Below, piece by piece: positions 1 to 5,169 of a stretch of DNA of 5,169 nt. This DNA comes from Acidobacteriaceae bacterium (GTDB taxonomy: Bacteria; Acidobacteriota; Terriglobia; Terriglobales; Acidobacteriaceae), in assembly GCA_030039895.1 (NCBI GenBank), contig JASHUR010000233.1:1-5169 (forward strand), read 5' to 3'. Numbering within the stretch: position 1 is the first letter of the stretch; each line of letters begins with the position of its first letter. The translations under genes were made by a program, and so were the position numbers. The notes beneath the pieces are model-generated. The model saw nothing but the letters and a program-made list of their open reading frames with translations, did not search any database and had not been told where the DNA came from.

Positions 1-794
1 CCGGGCAGATTCACTCACATGGTGTGGCCCTGGTTCCGGAACTGAACCGTGGATTTATCACGGACGGCGGAGGTAGCGGCGCCGTTGTCGTCTTCGATAC
101 CAGAACCTATAAGGTGCTCGGACGCATACCCACCATGCCCGACTCTGACGGCATCATCTTTGACGCCGCGGCAGACCGCATCCTGACCGTGTCTGGAGAC
201 AGCCATGCATTAATGACCCTCAATCCCGATATCAACCCAAGGAACGGAAGGATCGACCCGCCTATCGACCTCGGCGGCTCCCCTGAGTTCCTTGCCTCCG
301 ATGGAACTGGCAGGGTCTACGTTAATTTGCCGGACGAAAACCTTGTCGCAGTCGTCGATCTCCACACCCGCAAGGTAGTTGCGCGCTGGCCGGTCGCTCC
401 TGGCGGCAAACCTGTAGGGATGGCAATCGATCCGGTCCATCATCTTCTCTTCATCGGCTGCCGCAATCCGCAAATGCTGATCGTGATGAGTACCAAGACC
501 GGCAAAGTCGTCGCGGCGTTGCCGATTGGCTCAGGAAATGACGCCGTGCGCTATTTTGATGGCCAGGCCTTCGCAAGCTGTCGCGATGGCTCACTGACCA
601 TTGTCGGCAAGATAGCTGGGCAATTCCAGGTCGTGCAGACGGTGACGACTGCTGATGGCGCTAGAACTATGGGTCTGGACAAAATAAATCGCCGGATCTT
701 TCTACCTACAGCACAATTTGAGCCTGCAGCAACTGGATCGCGGCCGAAAATGAAACCCGGAAGCTTTGAGATCGTCGTAGTTGCAAGCCGGTAA
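1..794 (+). CDS. YVTN/YncE-like beta-propeller protein, 5' end outside the window
   Basis: The frame is open from the first bases of the window and stops at TAA 792-794, so this is the C-terminal part (about 263 residues) of a longer protein. A GTG at 24 could be read as a start, but the residues before it (GQIHSHG) continue naturally into the family pattern, so the gene very probably begins upstream. Repeated blades are visible: a strand of the type VVVFDTRTYKVLG, then VAVVDLHTRKVVARW, then LIVMSTKTGKVVAALPIG, each followed by a turn and a D-x-x-x-x-x-L/I-hydrophobic strand such as AIDPVHHLLFIG. The ending, with GARTMGLDKINRRIFLPTAQF followed by a Pro-rich turn and a closing hydrophobic strand, suggests the natural C-terminus. 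Proteins of this family are usually exported and bind ligands or act as scaffolds; no catalytic motif is seen, and the specific role is unknown. Any signal peptide would be outside the window. Confidence 0.85.
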   Translation, partial: GQIHSHGVALVPELNRGFITDGGGSGAVVVFDTRTYKVLGRIPTMPDSDGIIFDAAADRILTVSGDSHALMTLNPDINPRNGRIDPPIDLGGSPEFLASDGTGRVYVNLPDENLVAVVDLHTRKVVARWPVAPGGKPVGMAIDPVHHLLFIGCRNPQMLIVMSTKTGKVVAALPIGSGNDAVRYFDGQAFASCRDGSLTIVGKIAGQFQVVQTVTTADGARTMGLDKINRRIFLPTAQFEPAATGSRPKMKPGSFEIVVVASR

Positions 795-803
795 GAAATT
801 CTT

Positions 804-1036
804 TTGAGTTCGATGAGTGGTTCGGCACTTTTGTCGCTCATTGAAATGGGGACACCGGATGATAAGCGAGAAGCCCGTTTGCTAGAACCATTTCTTGCTT
901 CTGCGCGCAACCAGAGCTTAATGAGAATCGGCTTACCGCGACATTCGACATTTCGCTCCGGGATTGGAAATCGCTGTACTCTGGCTCACATCTGGCGCTG
1001 ATGCGCGGGTCAGAAAAGACCGTCAGCTGGAACTGA
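804..1036 (+). pseudogene. possible frameshifted coding remnant
   Basis: Two overlapping plus-strand frames here could be pieces of one decayed gene. The first (TTG at 804, ATG at 813) reads SGSALLSLIEMGTPDDKREA and runs to a stop at 999-1001, but becomes Arg/Ser-rich and protein-unlike near its end. The second frame, open from 866 to TGA 1034-1036, has no useful start but reads protein-like at its end: LTATFDISLRDWKSLYSG, then SHLALMRGSEKTVSWN. Joining the frames near 915-920 gives one continuous reading of about 75 codons. I recognise no family. It may equally be non-coding chance; confidence is low. Confidence 0.2.
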
Positions 1037-1052
1037 GAGCGGACAGGAAAAG

Positions 1053-1083
1053 CTTCCCCCCGCGATTTCTCGCGAAGGGGAAG
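1053..1083 (-). terminator. rho-independent-like terminator hairpin, stronger case on the minus strand
   Basis: CTTCCCC (1053-1059) pairs with GGGGAAG (1077-1083), and inside it CGCGA (1061-1065) pairs with TCGCG (1070-1074) around a TTTC loop, with only a small internal loop (C1060 opposite A1075-A1076). Read on the minus strand the stem is followed by C then TTTT (complement of 1048-1051); on the plus strand no T run follows. This places it 70 bases after the stop of the minus-strand phosphoesterase. It could also slow plus-strand transcripts from the propeller gene. Confidence 0.6.
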
Positions 1084-1113
1084 GCAAACTGAAGCAGGGT
1101 CAATCCTAAAGAT

Positions 1114-1137
1114 GGTGATGACGATTCCGTCACCACC
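1114..1137 (-). terminator. second hairpin after the phosphoesterase gene
   Basis: GGTGATGACG (1114-1123) and CGTCACCACC (1128-1137) form a 10-pair stem around a four-base loop. Position 1118/1133 is an A-C mismatch in plus-strand RNA but a U-G wobble in minus-strand RNA, so the stem is complete only in the minus-strand transcript. It lies 16 bases after the phosphoesterase stop codon and is followed by a weak TCTTTA stretch. It may be the first half of a tandem terminator or a 3'-end stabiliser. Confidence 0.5.
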
Positions 1138-1152
1138 TGAAGAACGATCGGG

Positions 1153-2478
1153 TCACAACCTGTCAGCAGAACCGTGGCAGGTGCCGACGCCCTTATCGCT
1201 GAAAGTAGCCGGGCCCGTTGTTTGCGCAGGATCCTTCAATGCGGACTCGAAATCCCATGCGTAGCCGTTCGGAAGGAGCGTCAGCCCCATCACGCCCCAG
1301 AATTCCCCGCTTGACGCCTGGAGATTCTGAGCGTTGAAGTTGGGGTTGCCGGTAGGATCAGCGGCTGTGGTGTCGGCCGTGACGACAGTATCGAGTGTCT
1401 CGCCACCGGTGCCCACGACGAATTCGCGAATGCCGTTCTTTGGATCGTAATTGGAGTTGGGATCAAGGGGGCGGTAACGGGCATAGAGATGATCGTGTCC
1501 GTTCAGCACCAGGTCGGCGTGGTACTCATACAGCAGTTGCCAAAAGGCCTGAGCGGTCGTGCCCTCCAGGGAGAGGCCGTTGGCAGGACTGTAGGTAGGC
1601 TGGTGCCAGTAGGCGAGCGTGCAGGCGGAATGATTCGCCGCGAGATCTTTTTTCAGCCACTGGAGTTCGGCGGCAAACCAGGAGCCCGTGGTCGAACAAC
1701 CGCCCGGCTGTGTCTCGCACTCAATATTGAGCGAGATGAGATGCCACGAACCCAGATTGTAGGAGTACCAGCCGTTCCCGACCCCCACTGGCCCGCCGTT
1801 GATGTTGGTTCCGAGTCCGCCCGACTGCTGGAATTGCCCCGCCTGTCCATACGAATACGGTACGGGCTGGGTGAAAGTACCGGCGGTATCGGGGTTGCCG
1901 GAGATCGTGGCCGTCATGATAGACCCGTCGGCATTATGCTGGACCCCGTTGAAGTATGAGAAGTAGCCGTAGCCGGCAACGCCGACGGCGCCGTGCTCGG
2001 TATAAAACTCGTGGTTGCCAGGCGTAGGCCGCGTGATTAATTTGAATGCGCCATAGGTCAATTCATACGAGTTCTCAAAGTCAGAATACTGGCCCACCTG
2101 GTATTGCTCGTCGCCGAGAAGAGCGACGCGGTCAGGTTTCATATTTTCAATCTGTTGTGCAGTGACCGCCTGGCTTTCGAGCAGATTCTGAGCGGTGTCC
2201 CCGCTGCAGTTTTCGCCGGTCTTCTCACCCGGCTCTTCCTCGCCAGGCTGGCAGGCGACGTCGCCAACCACCGCCAGTACGGGCGGGTTATGCAACTTGT
2301 TGTAGGGCCACGGATTGTCGTTCGGCACCCAATTGCCGCTTGACCATCCCTTAAGGTTCAACCACCACTGGTTATTGGAGTTTTGATTCTGTGCCTTTGC
2401 TCCAGGTGTAAATACCAGCACCGAGGCGGCTGCTCCGATGAGCACTGCCGCACGCAACCTACCCTGTGTCGACTTCAT
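1153..2478 (-). CDS. exported metallophosphoesterase, purple acid phosphatase-like
   Basis: A 441-residue calcineurin-like phosphoesterase, expected to hydrolyse phosphate esters outside the cytoplasm at a two-metal centre. The five family motifs appear in order: GDVAC (72-76), GDEQY (122-126), GNHE (154-157), YWHQP (290-294) and NGHDH (326-330). Predicted ligands are D73, D123, Y126, N155, H292, H328 and H330. The first motif lacks the His of the common DxH form, and the Tyr in GDxxY is the purple acid phosphatase pattern. Residues 1-29 form a Sec signal peptide: MKSTQGRLR, a hydrophobic core, then AKA before Q30. The ATG at 2478 is chosen because it starts this signal peptide and has GAGG five bases upstream; the frame stays open to 2706, but that 76-residue extension is not protein-like. 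Six cysteines (76, 91, 254, 261, 286, 434) suit an exported, disulfide-bonded protein. A Gly/Gln/Asn-rich insert spans about 179-236. Natural substrate unknown. Confidence 0.88.
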   Translation of the reverse strand: MKSTQGRLRAAVLIGAAASVLVFTPGAKAQNQNSNNQWWLNLKGWSSGNWVPNDNPWPYNKLHNPPVLAVVGDVACQPGEEEPGEKTGENCSGDTAQNLLESQAVTAQQIENMKPDRVALLGDEQYQVGQYSDFENSYELTYGAFKLITRPTPGNHEFYTEHGAVGVAGYGYFSYFNGVQHNADGSIMTATISGNPDTAGTFTQPVPYSYGQAGQFQQSGGLGTNINGGPVGVGNGWYSYNLGSWHLISLNIECETQPGGCSTTGSWFAAELQWLKKDLAANHSACTLAYWHQPTYSPANGLSLEGTTAQAFWQLLYEYHADLVLNGHDHLYARYRPLDPNSNYDPKNGIREFVVGTGGETLDTVVTADTTAADPTGNPNFNAQNLQASSGEFWGVMGLTLLPNGYAWDFESALKDPAQTTGPATFSDKGVGTCHGSADRL

Positions 2479-2483
2479 GCAGA

Positions 2484-2487
2484 CCTC
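2484..2487 (-). promoter_or_regulatory. ribosome binding site deciding the phosphoesterase start
   Basis: On the minus strand GAGG precedes the ATG at 2478 by five bases (GAGGTCTGCATG). Together with the signal peptide that begins at this ATG, it argues against the longer open frame that starts at 2706. Confidence 0.6.
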
Positions 2488-2677
2488 ACATTTCCGATTT
2501 GTGATCGGGGACAGTTGGCAGAACACCAATCTCATATCCCTTCCATATTTCGCATGCATGTCGAACGTGTGAAAAAGCCGTGACAAAGATGATTGGGGAG
2601 GTCGCTTAGGCATCGGCAGTGGGAATGTTCGTGCCGCAACCTGATGTCGCGGTTCAAACTGCGCCGCGGGACTAACT

Positions 2678-2690
2678 CCCAACTGTTGGG
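2678..2690. repeat. perfect 13-base dyad, possible operator
   Basis: CCCAACTGTTGGG is a perfect inverted repeat of 6+1+6 bases. A one-base loop cannot form a hairpin with the full stem, so it is better read as a possible protein-binding dyad than as a terminator. It lies 46 bases beyond the oxidase stop and about 200 bases upstream of the phosphoesterase start. Only one copy was noticed. Confidence 0.3.
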
Positions 2691-2735
2691 TTCGCAGAAT
2701 CGACATCCCGCCCGGTTTTGCACTGGATGCGGTGC

Positions 2736-4214
2736 TCAGGCGTAGCGAAACAGCGCCATAAAACCAAAGTCCATGTGCAGCTGCATATGGCAGTGAAACA
2801 GCGTGAGGCCTGGGTGGTCGGCGACCAGATCGACTGTTGCGCGTCCATAGGCGGGAACGATCACCGTATCCTTCATGATGCCGGCCGTCGGCTTGCCGTT
2901 GAGCTCGACGAGTTCGAACCTGTGCCGGTGGATGTGCAGCGGGTGAGAATCGTCGCTGCGATTGTGAAACACCAGCCAGTAGCGGCGTCCCTGCCGGAAC
3001 ACGAATTCCCCGTCATGCGGATATTCTCTGCCGTTAACGAGCCAGTGATTGATCCCACCGGGGCCGCCCGGCACTTTTTCAAAGACCATGTTGATGGTTT
3101 GGTCTGGCGCGGGGTGCGGCGCGGCTGTGCCAAAGATCGTGTAATCCCAGCGCGACTTGGGAGGCGGAGTCCATTGCGCGGCTCCCTGCCGATTGCCGTA
3201 CTCCACCACGATGCCCATGCCGGCTTGCCGCGCGCCGTCGCGGATCTCCCCCAAGACCCAGATGCCCGGGTTGTCCATCTTTACGATCGCATCCACGCGC
3301 TCGCCTGGCGCGATCTCAATCACATCGACCGGATGAGGGGCCGGCACGGGATTGCCGTCGAGGGCGACAATCTGAAACTTGTGGCCGGGTAATGCAAGGC
3401 GGTGAATCTGGGCGGCGCTTGCGTTAAGCAGGCGCATGAGCACTCGCTCACCTGGTTGTACGCGGAGGGGATCGCCCGCTCCGAGGATTTTGTCGTTGAT
3501 CGAATAAAGGGGAGCGTTGACTTCGAGTCCGTTCTGCCGCAGGTCCGGCTTGCGGGGTTTCTCGGGCATCGGGTCGCTGGGATCGGGCGGCATCTCGTCC
3601 TGATCGACCGTCGACAGGAAATATTCCCATTCATGCAGCGCCAGAAAGACTTCCTGATCGTAGCGACCGGGGTCACTCGCGGAATCGACCATGAGAAACC
3701 CAAACTGGCCCGTGTACGTGCCGCGATGCAGGTCCAACATTGCTGCGGTGTGCGAGTGGTACCATCGCGAGCCCGCCGGCGTGGCTACGAATTGATAGCG
3801 GCGGCGCCCATGCGGCGGGACGGGAGGCGTGCCTTCTTCTTCCACCCCATCCACTTCCGGCGGAACGAATAGTCCATGCCAATGCACGTACTCCGGAACG
3901 TCTGTCTCGTTCACAACTTCGACGGTGACGGACTGGCCCTCGCGCACCCGCAGAAGGGGACCGGGGACCCGATTGCTGTAGCCGATGGTGCTGACGACAA
4001 CCTGCGGGGCCAGTTCGACCAGCATGGGTGCAATTTGCAGGGTGAAATCCGCCGCATGCGCGGTGGCCTTCGGTCCCAACAGCGCCATCGGAAGCTGTGG
4101 CGGCGTCGGAGCCTTCTGGGGGCCTGGCGACTCCCCTAACGCGGGCCGCAGCCTGGCCGCCCCAGTTGCGATCATGGTGGCCCATCCAAGCCTTACAAAA
4201 TCTCTTCGCCTCAT
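2736..4214 (-). CDS. Tat-exported multicopper oxidase, laccase-like, three cupredoxin domains
   Basis: A 492-residue multicopper oxidase that should couple one-electron oxidation of a substrate (phenols, Cu(I) or other metals) to reduction of oxygen to water. The N-terminus MRRRDFVRLG followed by an Ala-rich core is a twin-arginine signal, so the protein is probably exported folded with copper loaded. Cupredoxin domains lie at roughly 60-178, 185-340 and 370-491. All copper motifs are present: HWHG (111-114), HSH (153-155), HPLHIH (424-429) and HCHMQLH (474-480). Expected ligands are H424, C475 and H480 (type 1), H111 and H427 (type 2), and H113, H153, H155, H429, H474 and H476 (type 3). C475 is the only cysteine. 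The type 1 axial position, five after H480, is F485 rather than Met. A Pro/Asp/Lys-rich loop at about 204-224 sits in domain 2. There is no Met-rich copper-sensing stretch of the CueO kind, so the natural substrate is open. AGGA lies four bases before the ATG. Confidence 0.92.
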   Translation of the reverse strand: MRRRDFVRLGWATMIATGAARLRPALGESPGPQKAPTPPQLPMALLGPKATAHAADFTLQIAPMLVELAPQVVVSTIGYSNRVPGPLLRVREGQSVTVEVVNETDVPEYVHWHGLFVPPEVDGVEEEGTPPVPPHGRRRYQFVATPAGSRWYHSHTAAMLDLHRGTYTGQFGFLMVDSASDPGRYDQEVFLALHEWEYFLSTVDQDEMPPDPSDPMPEKPRKPDLRQNGLEVNAPLYSINDKILGAGDPLRVQPGERVLMRLLNASAAQIHRLALPGHKFQIVALDGNPVPAPHPVDVIEIAPGERVDAIVKMDNPGIWVLGEIRDGARQAGMGIVVEYGNRQGAAQWTPPPKSRWDYTIFGTAAPHPAPDQTINMVFEKVPGGPGGINHWLVNGREYPHDGEFVFRQGRRYWLVFHNRSDDSHPLHIHRHRFELVELNGKPTAGIMKDTVIVPAYGRATVDLVADHPGLTLFHCHMQLHMDFGFMALFRYA

Positions 4215-4258
4215 GCGATCCTGGTCCGCGCTGCGAATCCCATCATACAGACGAGCAT
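4211..4258 (-). CDS. possible leader peptide overlapping the oxidase start (ATGA)
   Basis: A 15-codon frame, MLVCMMGFAARTRIA, begins at ATG 4258 and ends at TGA 4211-4213. The stop shares ATGA with the oxidase start at 4214, the usual geometry of translational coupling. AAGGA lies ten bases before the leader ATG, a slightly long but workable spacing. One Cys and three Met in the first six residues could bind Cu(I), which is suggestive upstream of a copper enzyme, but a frame this short can arise by chance. Other very short frames (ATG-GCA-TGA and a six-codon one) also occur here. Confidence 0.22.
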   Translation of the reverse strand: MLVCMMGFAARTRIA

Positions 4259-4325
4259 CTCATGCCATTCCTTCCCCGTGTGGTTGAACGGTTGGGCATG
4301 ATGATTTTTTTAATCCTTTAATGTT

Positions 4326-4349
4326 TCGTCGGATTCTGACGGAGGTCAG
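4326..4349 (-). promoter_or_regulatory. candidate promoter for the oxidase gene
   Basis: On the minus strand CTGACC (4349-4344) matches four bases of a sigma-70 -35 box, and 17 bases later AAACAT (4326-4321) matches three bases of a -10 box. The -35 lies within a small dyad, CTGAC-GGAG-GTCAG (4336-4349), that might be an operator. The match is weak. Confidence 0.22.
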
Positions 4350-4378
4350 TTGAATTGGAGAAGAGAGCACTCAATAAC
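4350..4378 (+). promoter_or_regulatory. candidate plus-strand promoter inside the gene-poor stretch
   Basis: TTGAAT (4350-4355), a 17-base spacer and AATAAC (4373-4378) each match four of six sigma-70 consensus bases. No gene follows for over 500 bases, so it would drive either an unrecognised RNA or the distant tRNA. It may be chance. Confidence 0.18.
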
Positions 4379-4833
4379 AGGCGACAAAATCGGCTCACCA
4401 AGTTAGGCGCTCCTGAGGGCGCGAGACCCAGCACACAGGCTAAATGTCGACTGATTCCTGCCCCTGAGCTTCATTTTCTACAGCCTCTAAGAATGGCATC
4501 AAACTGACGAGAGAAGCTCGTCTTGTCATGAATCGGCCGGACGTGGTTCTCAACGACACATAATCGCCGAGTCTCCACTGCGGTCGGATTTGTATCTGGA
4601 AGTCGGCCGCCTCCGGCGATCCAGACATCTCGAATTTCAACGGTTGACTTCAGGGCAATGCACTCATTGAGGTTCAGCTTGGCGGTGACCTTGCGCGATC
4701 AGAAACGAAAAATCCGGGGATGCAAAAAAGCTACTCAGGCCTAGCAGTCGTTGTGGTGAGTAGATGAATCGTAAAGGTGCTGGGGAGGTCGCCAGTTGCA
4801 GCGCGATTGTGTGAAACTGGATTAGTCGCTGAG

Positions 4834-4881
4834 CAACCGGTACTACAACCGGTACCAGCACAAAACGGGTAGCGCAAAACG
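4834..4881. repeat. two pairs of short direct repeats upstream of the tRNA promoter
   Basis: CAACCGGTAC occurs at 4834-4843 and again at 4846-4855 (period 12). It is followed by GCACAAAACG at 4858-4867 and GCGCAAAACG at 4872-4881 (period 14, one mismatch). ACCGGT in the first pair is itself a palindrome. The set ends ten bases before the putative -35 box of the tRNA, where activator sites would lie. Confidence 0.45.
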
Positions 4882-4890
4882 CTGCATAGT

Positions 4891-4919
4891 TTGGCCATGT
4901 AAGCCACTGTAATTATTGT
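4891..4919 (+). promoter_or_regulatory. probable promoter of the tRNA (and trpC)
   Basis: TTGGCC (4891-4896), a 17-base spacer and TATTGT (4914-4919) each match four of six sigma-70 consensus bases. Transcription would begin near 4926, about ten bases before the mature tRNA 5' end. An imperfect dyad, GTAAG(C)CAC...GTGCTTAC (4899-4925), covers the spacer and -10 box. No other promoter is seen between this point and trpC. Confidence 0.45.
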
Positions 4920-4935
4920 GCTTACGGATAAACAG

Positions 4936-5011
<76 letters not shown>

Positions 5012-5025
5012 GGGAACTCGCCGCC
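5012..5025 (+). promoter_or_regulatory. very short trpC leader with ribosome binding site at the tRNA 3' end
   Basis: Only 14 bases lie between the tRNA CCA and the trpC ATG. The only Shine-Dalgarno-like sequence is AGGGA (5011-5015), whose first base is the last base of the tRNA. After tRNA 3' processing the message would begin around GGGAACTCG, leaving a minimal leader. Confidence 0.5.
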
Positions 5026-5169
5026 ATGCCCACGCGACTGGACACCATCCTCGCCGCAACGCGCTCCACTTTGGAAGCGGCGCGCGCGTCTGTCCCTTTG
5101 GCCGAGCTGGAGCGCCGCGCCGCGCTGCACCAGCCGCGCGGATGGGCCGCTGCACTGCGCCGCCGCGCC
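5026..5169 (+). CDS. trpC: indole-3-glycerol phosphate synthase, N-terminal 48 residues (cut by window end)
   Basis: The frame starts at ATG 5026 and is open to the end of the window. It begins MPTRLDTILAATRSTLEAAR and continues through LAELERRAALHQPRGWAAAL. This matches the start of TrpC proteins: a first helix L-D-x-I-L-A-x-T-R, a variable helix, a short L-x-x-L-E segment, and a P-R-G/D-F/W-x-x-A-L element before the first barrel strand. TrpC closes the indole ring of tryptophan in the cytoplasm by converting CdRP to indole-3-glycerol phosphate. The catalytic Lys and Glu residues lie beyond the window, so the call rests on the N-terminus alone. The gene directly follows a tRNA and has no visible promoter of its own. 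Other trp genes cannot be seen here. Confidence 0.75.
   Translation, partial: MPTRLDTILAATRSTLEAARASVPLAELERRAALHQPRGWAAALRRRA

Larger units (their letters stand above)
2479..2735. other. intergenic region between the oxidase and phosphoesterase genes
   Basis: These 257 bases separate two minus-strand genes. I find no strong GC-rich hairpin with a T run, so read-through from the oxidase gene is possible. A short stem CCGAT/ATCGG (2494-2508) sits just before the phosphoesterase ribosome binding site. An AT-richer patch around 2540-2580 could hold a promoter for the phosphoesterase, but I see no convincing pair of -35 and -10 boxes. Confidence 0.4.
4215..4890. other. long stretch without a convincing gene
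   Basis: This region separates the minus-strand oxidase from the plus-strand tRNA. Next to the oxidase it holds the probable 5' leader and an A7 run (minus strand, 4305-4311). Further on, minus-strand frames at 4440-4640 and about 4442-4700 are open for 66 to 85 codons. Neither has a good start or a recognisable motif; phrases such as AKLNLNECIALKS and RPQWRLGDYVSLRTTSG look slightly protein-like and could be decayed coding sequence. A minus-strand frame at 4664-4861 looks like chance. No transposase motif or insertion-sequence ends were found. Confidence 0.5.

Noticed and set aside
551..910. Minus-strand open frame of 119 codons
   Set aside because: Most of it is antisense to the beta-propeller gene, and its composition and content show no protein family features.
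1489..1959. Plus-strand open frame of 156 codons
   Set aside because: It lies wholly opposite the phosphoesterase motifs and has no family-like sequence.
2479..2706. 76-residue N-terminal extension of the phosphoesterase
   Set aside because: It would bury a clear signal peptide inside the protein; the extension has no motif, and the inner ATG at 2478 has a good ribosome binding site.
2718..3392. Plus-strand open frame of 224 codons
   Set aside because: It is antisense to the multicopper oxidase, which has complete copper motifs and a Tat signal; the frame shows no recognisable domain and reflects GC-rich codon bias.
4281..4311. Terminator ending in the T7 run at 4305-4311
   Set aside because: No GC-rich stem precedes the T run on the plus strand; it is more likely an A-rich part of the oxidase leader.
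4336..4349. CueR-type copper operator upstream of the oxidase
   Set aside because: The dyad CTGAC-GGAG-GTCAG is shorter and spaced differently from the MerR-family copper operators, so it is kept only as a generic dyad near a weak promoter.
4664..4861. Minus-strand open frame of 65 codons
   Set aside because: It covers the direct repeats next to the tRNA promoter and shows no domain or credible ribosome binding site.

Overview
This window looks like chromosomal DNA from a soil-type bacterium, most likely Acidobacteriota. That placement rests on the YVTN-type beta-propeller protein, the exported metallophosphoesterase, and the N-terminal style of the trpC fragment. It is inference from family resemblance, since no marker gene is complete. 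I see no insertion sequence, CRISPR array, phage gene or plasmid function.

Layout. (1) 1-794, plus strand: 3' part of a beta-propeller (YncE/YVTN-like) protein whose start lies outside the window. (2) 795-1152: convergent intergenic region with a possible broken coding remnant and two strong hairpins whose details fit termination of the minus-strand gene. (3) 1153-2478, minus strand: exported metallophosphoesterase with a purple-acid-phosphatase-like metal ligand set. (4) 2479-2735: intergenic region without a clear terminator, holding a short perfect dyad. (5) 2736-4214, minus strand: Tat-exported three-domain multicopper oxidase (laccase-like), complete in all copper ligands, with Phe at the type 1 axial position. 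A possible 15-codon leader peptide overlaps its start by ATGA. (6) 4215-4890: long stretch without a convincing gene, possibly decayed, ending in two pairs of short direct repeats. (7) 4891-5011, plus strand: promoter-like element and a tRNA with anticodon CAU, most like tRNA-Ile2. (8) 5026-5169: start of trpC (indole-3-glycerol phosphate synthase), cut by the window end, beginning only 14 bases after the tRNA CCA.

The two exported enzymes lie in the same direction and could be read on one message, but the 257-base gap also allows separate promoters. They share a location outside the cytoplasm; nothing visible links them in one pathway. The tRNA and trpC look co-transcribed, so tRNA 3' processing would set the 5' end of the trpC message. 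No obviously new multi-gene system is present. The most interesting points are the tRNA-trpC junction, the possible coupled leader peptide of the copper oxidase, and the metal-site details of the two enzymes.
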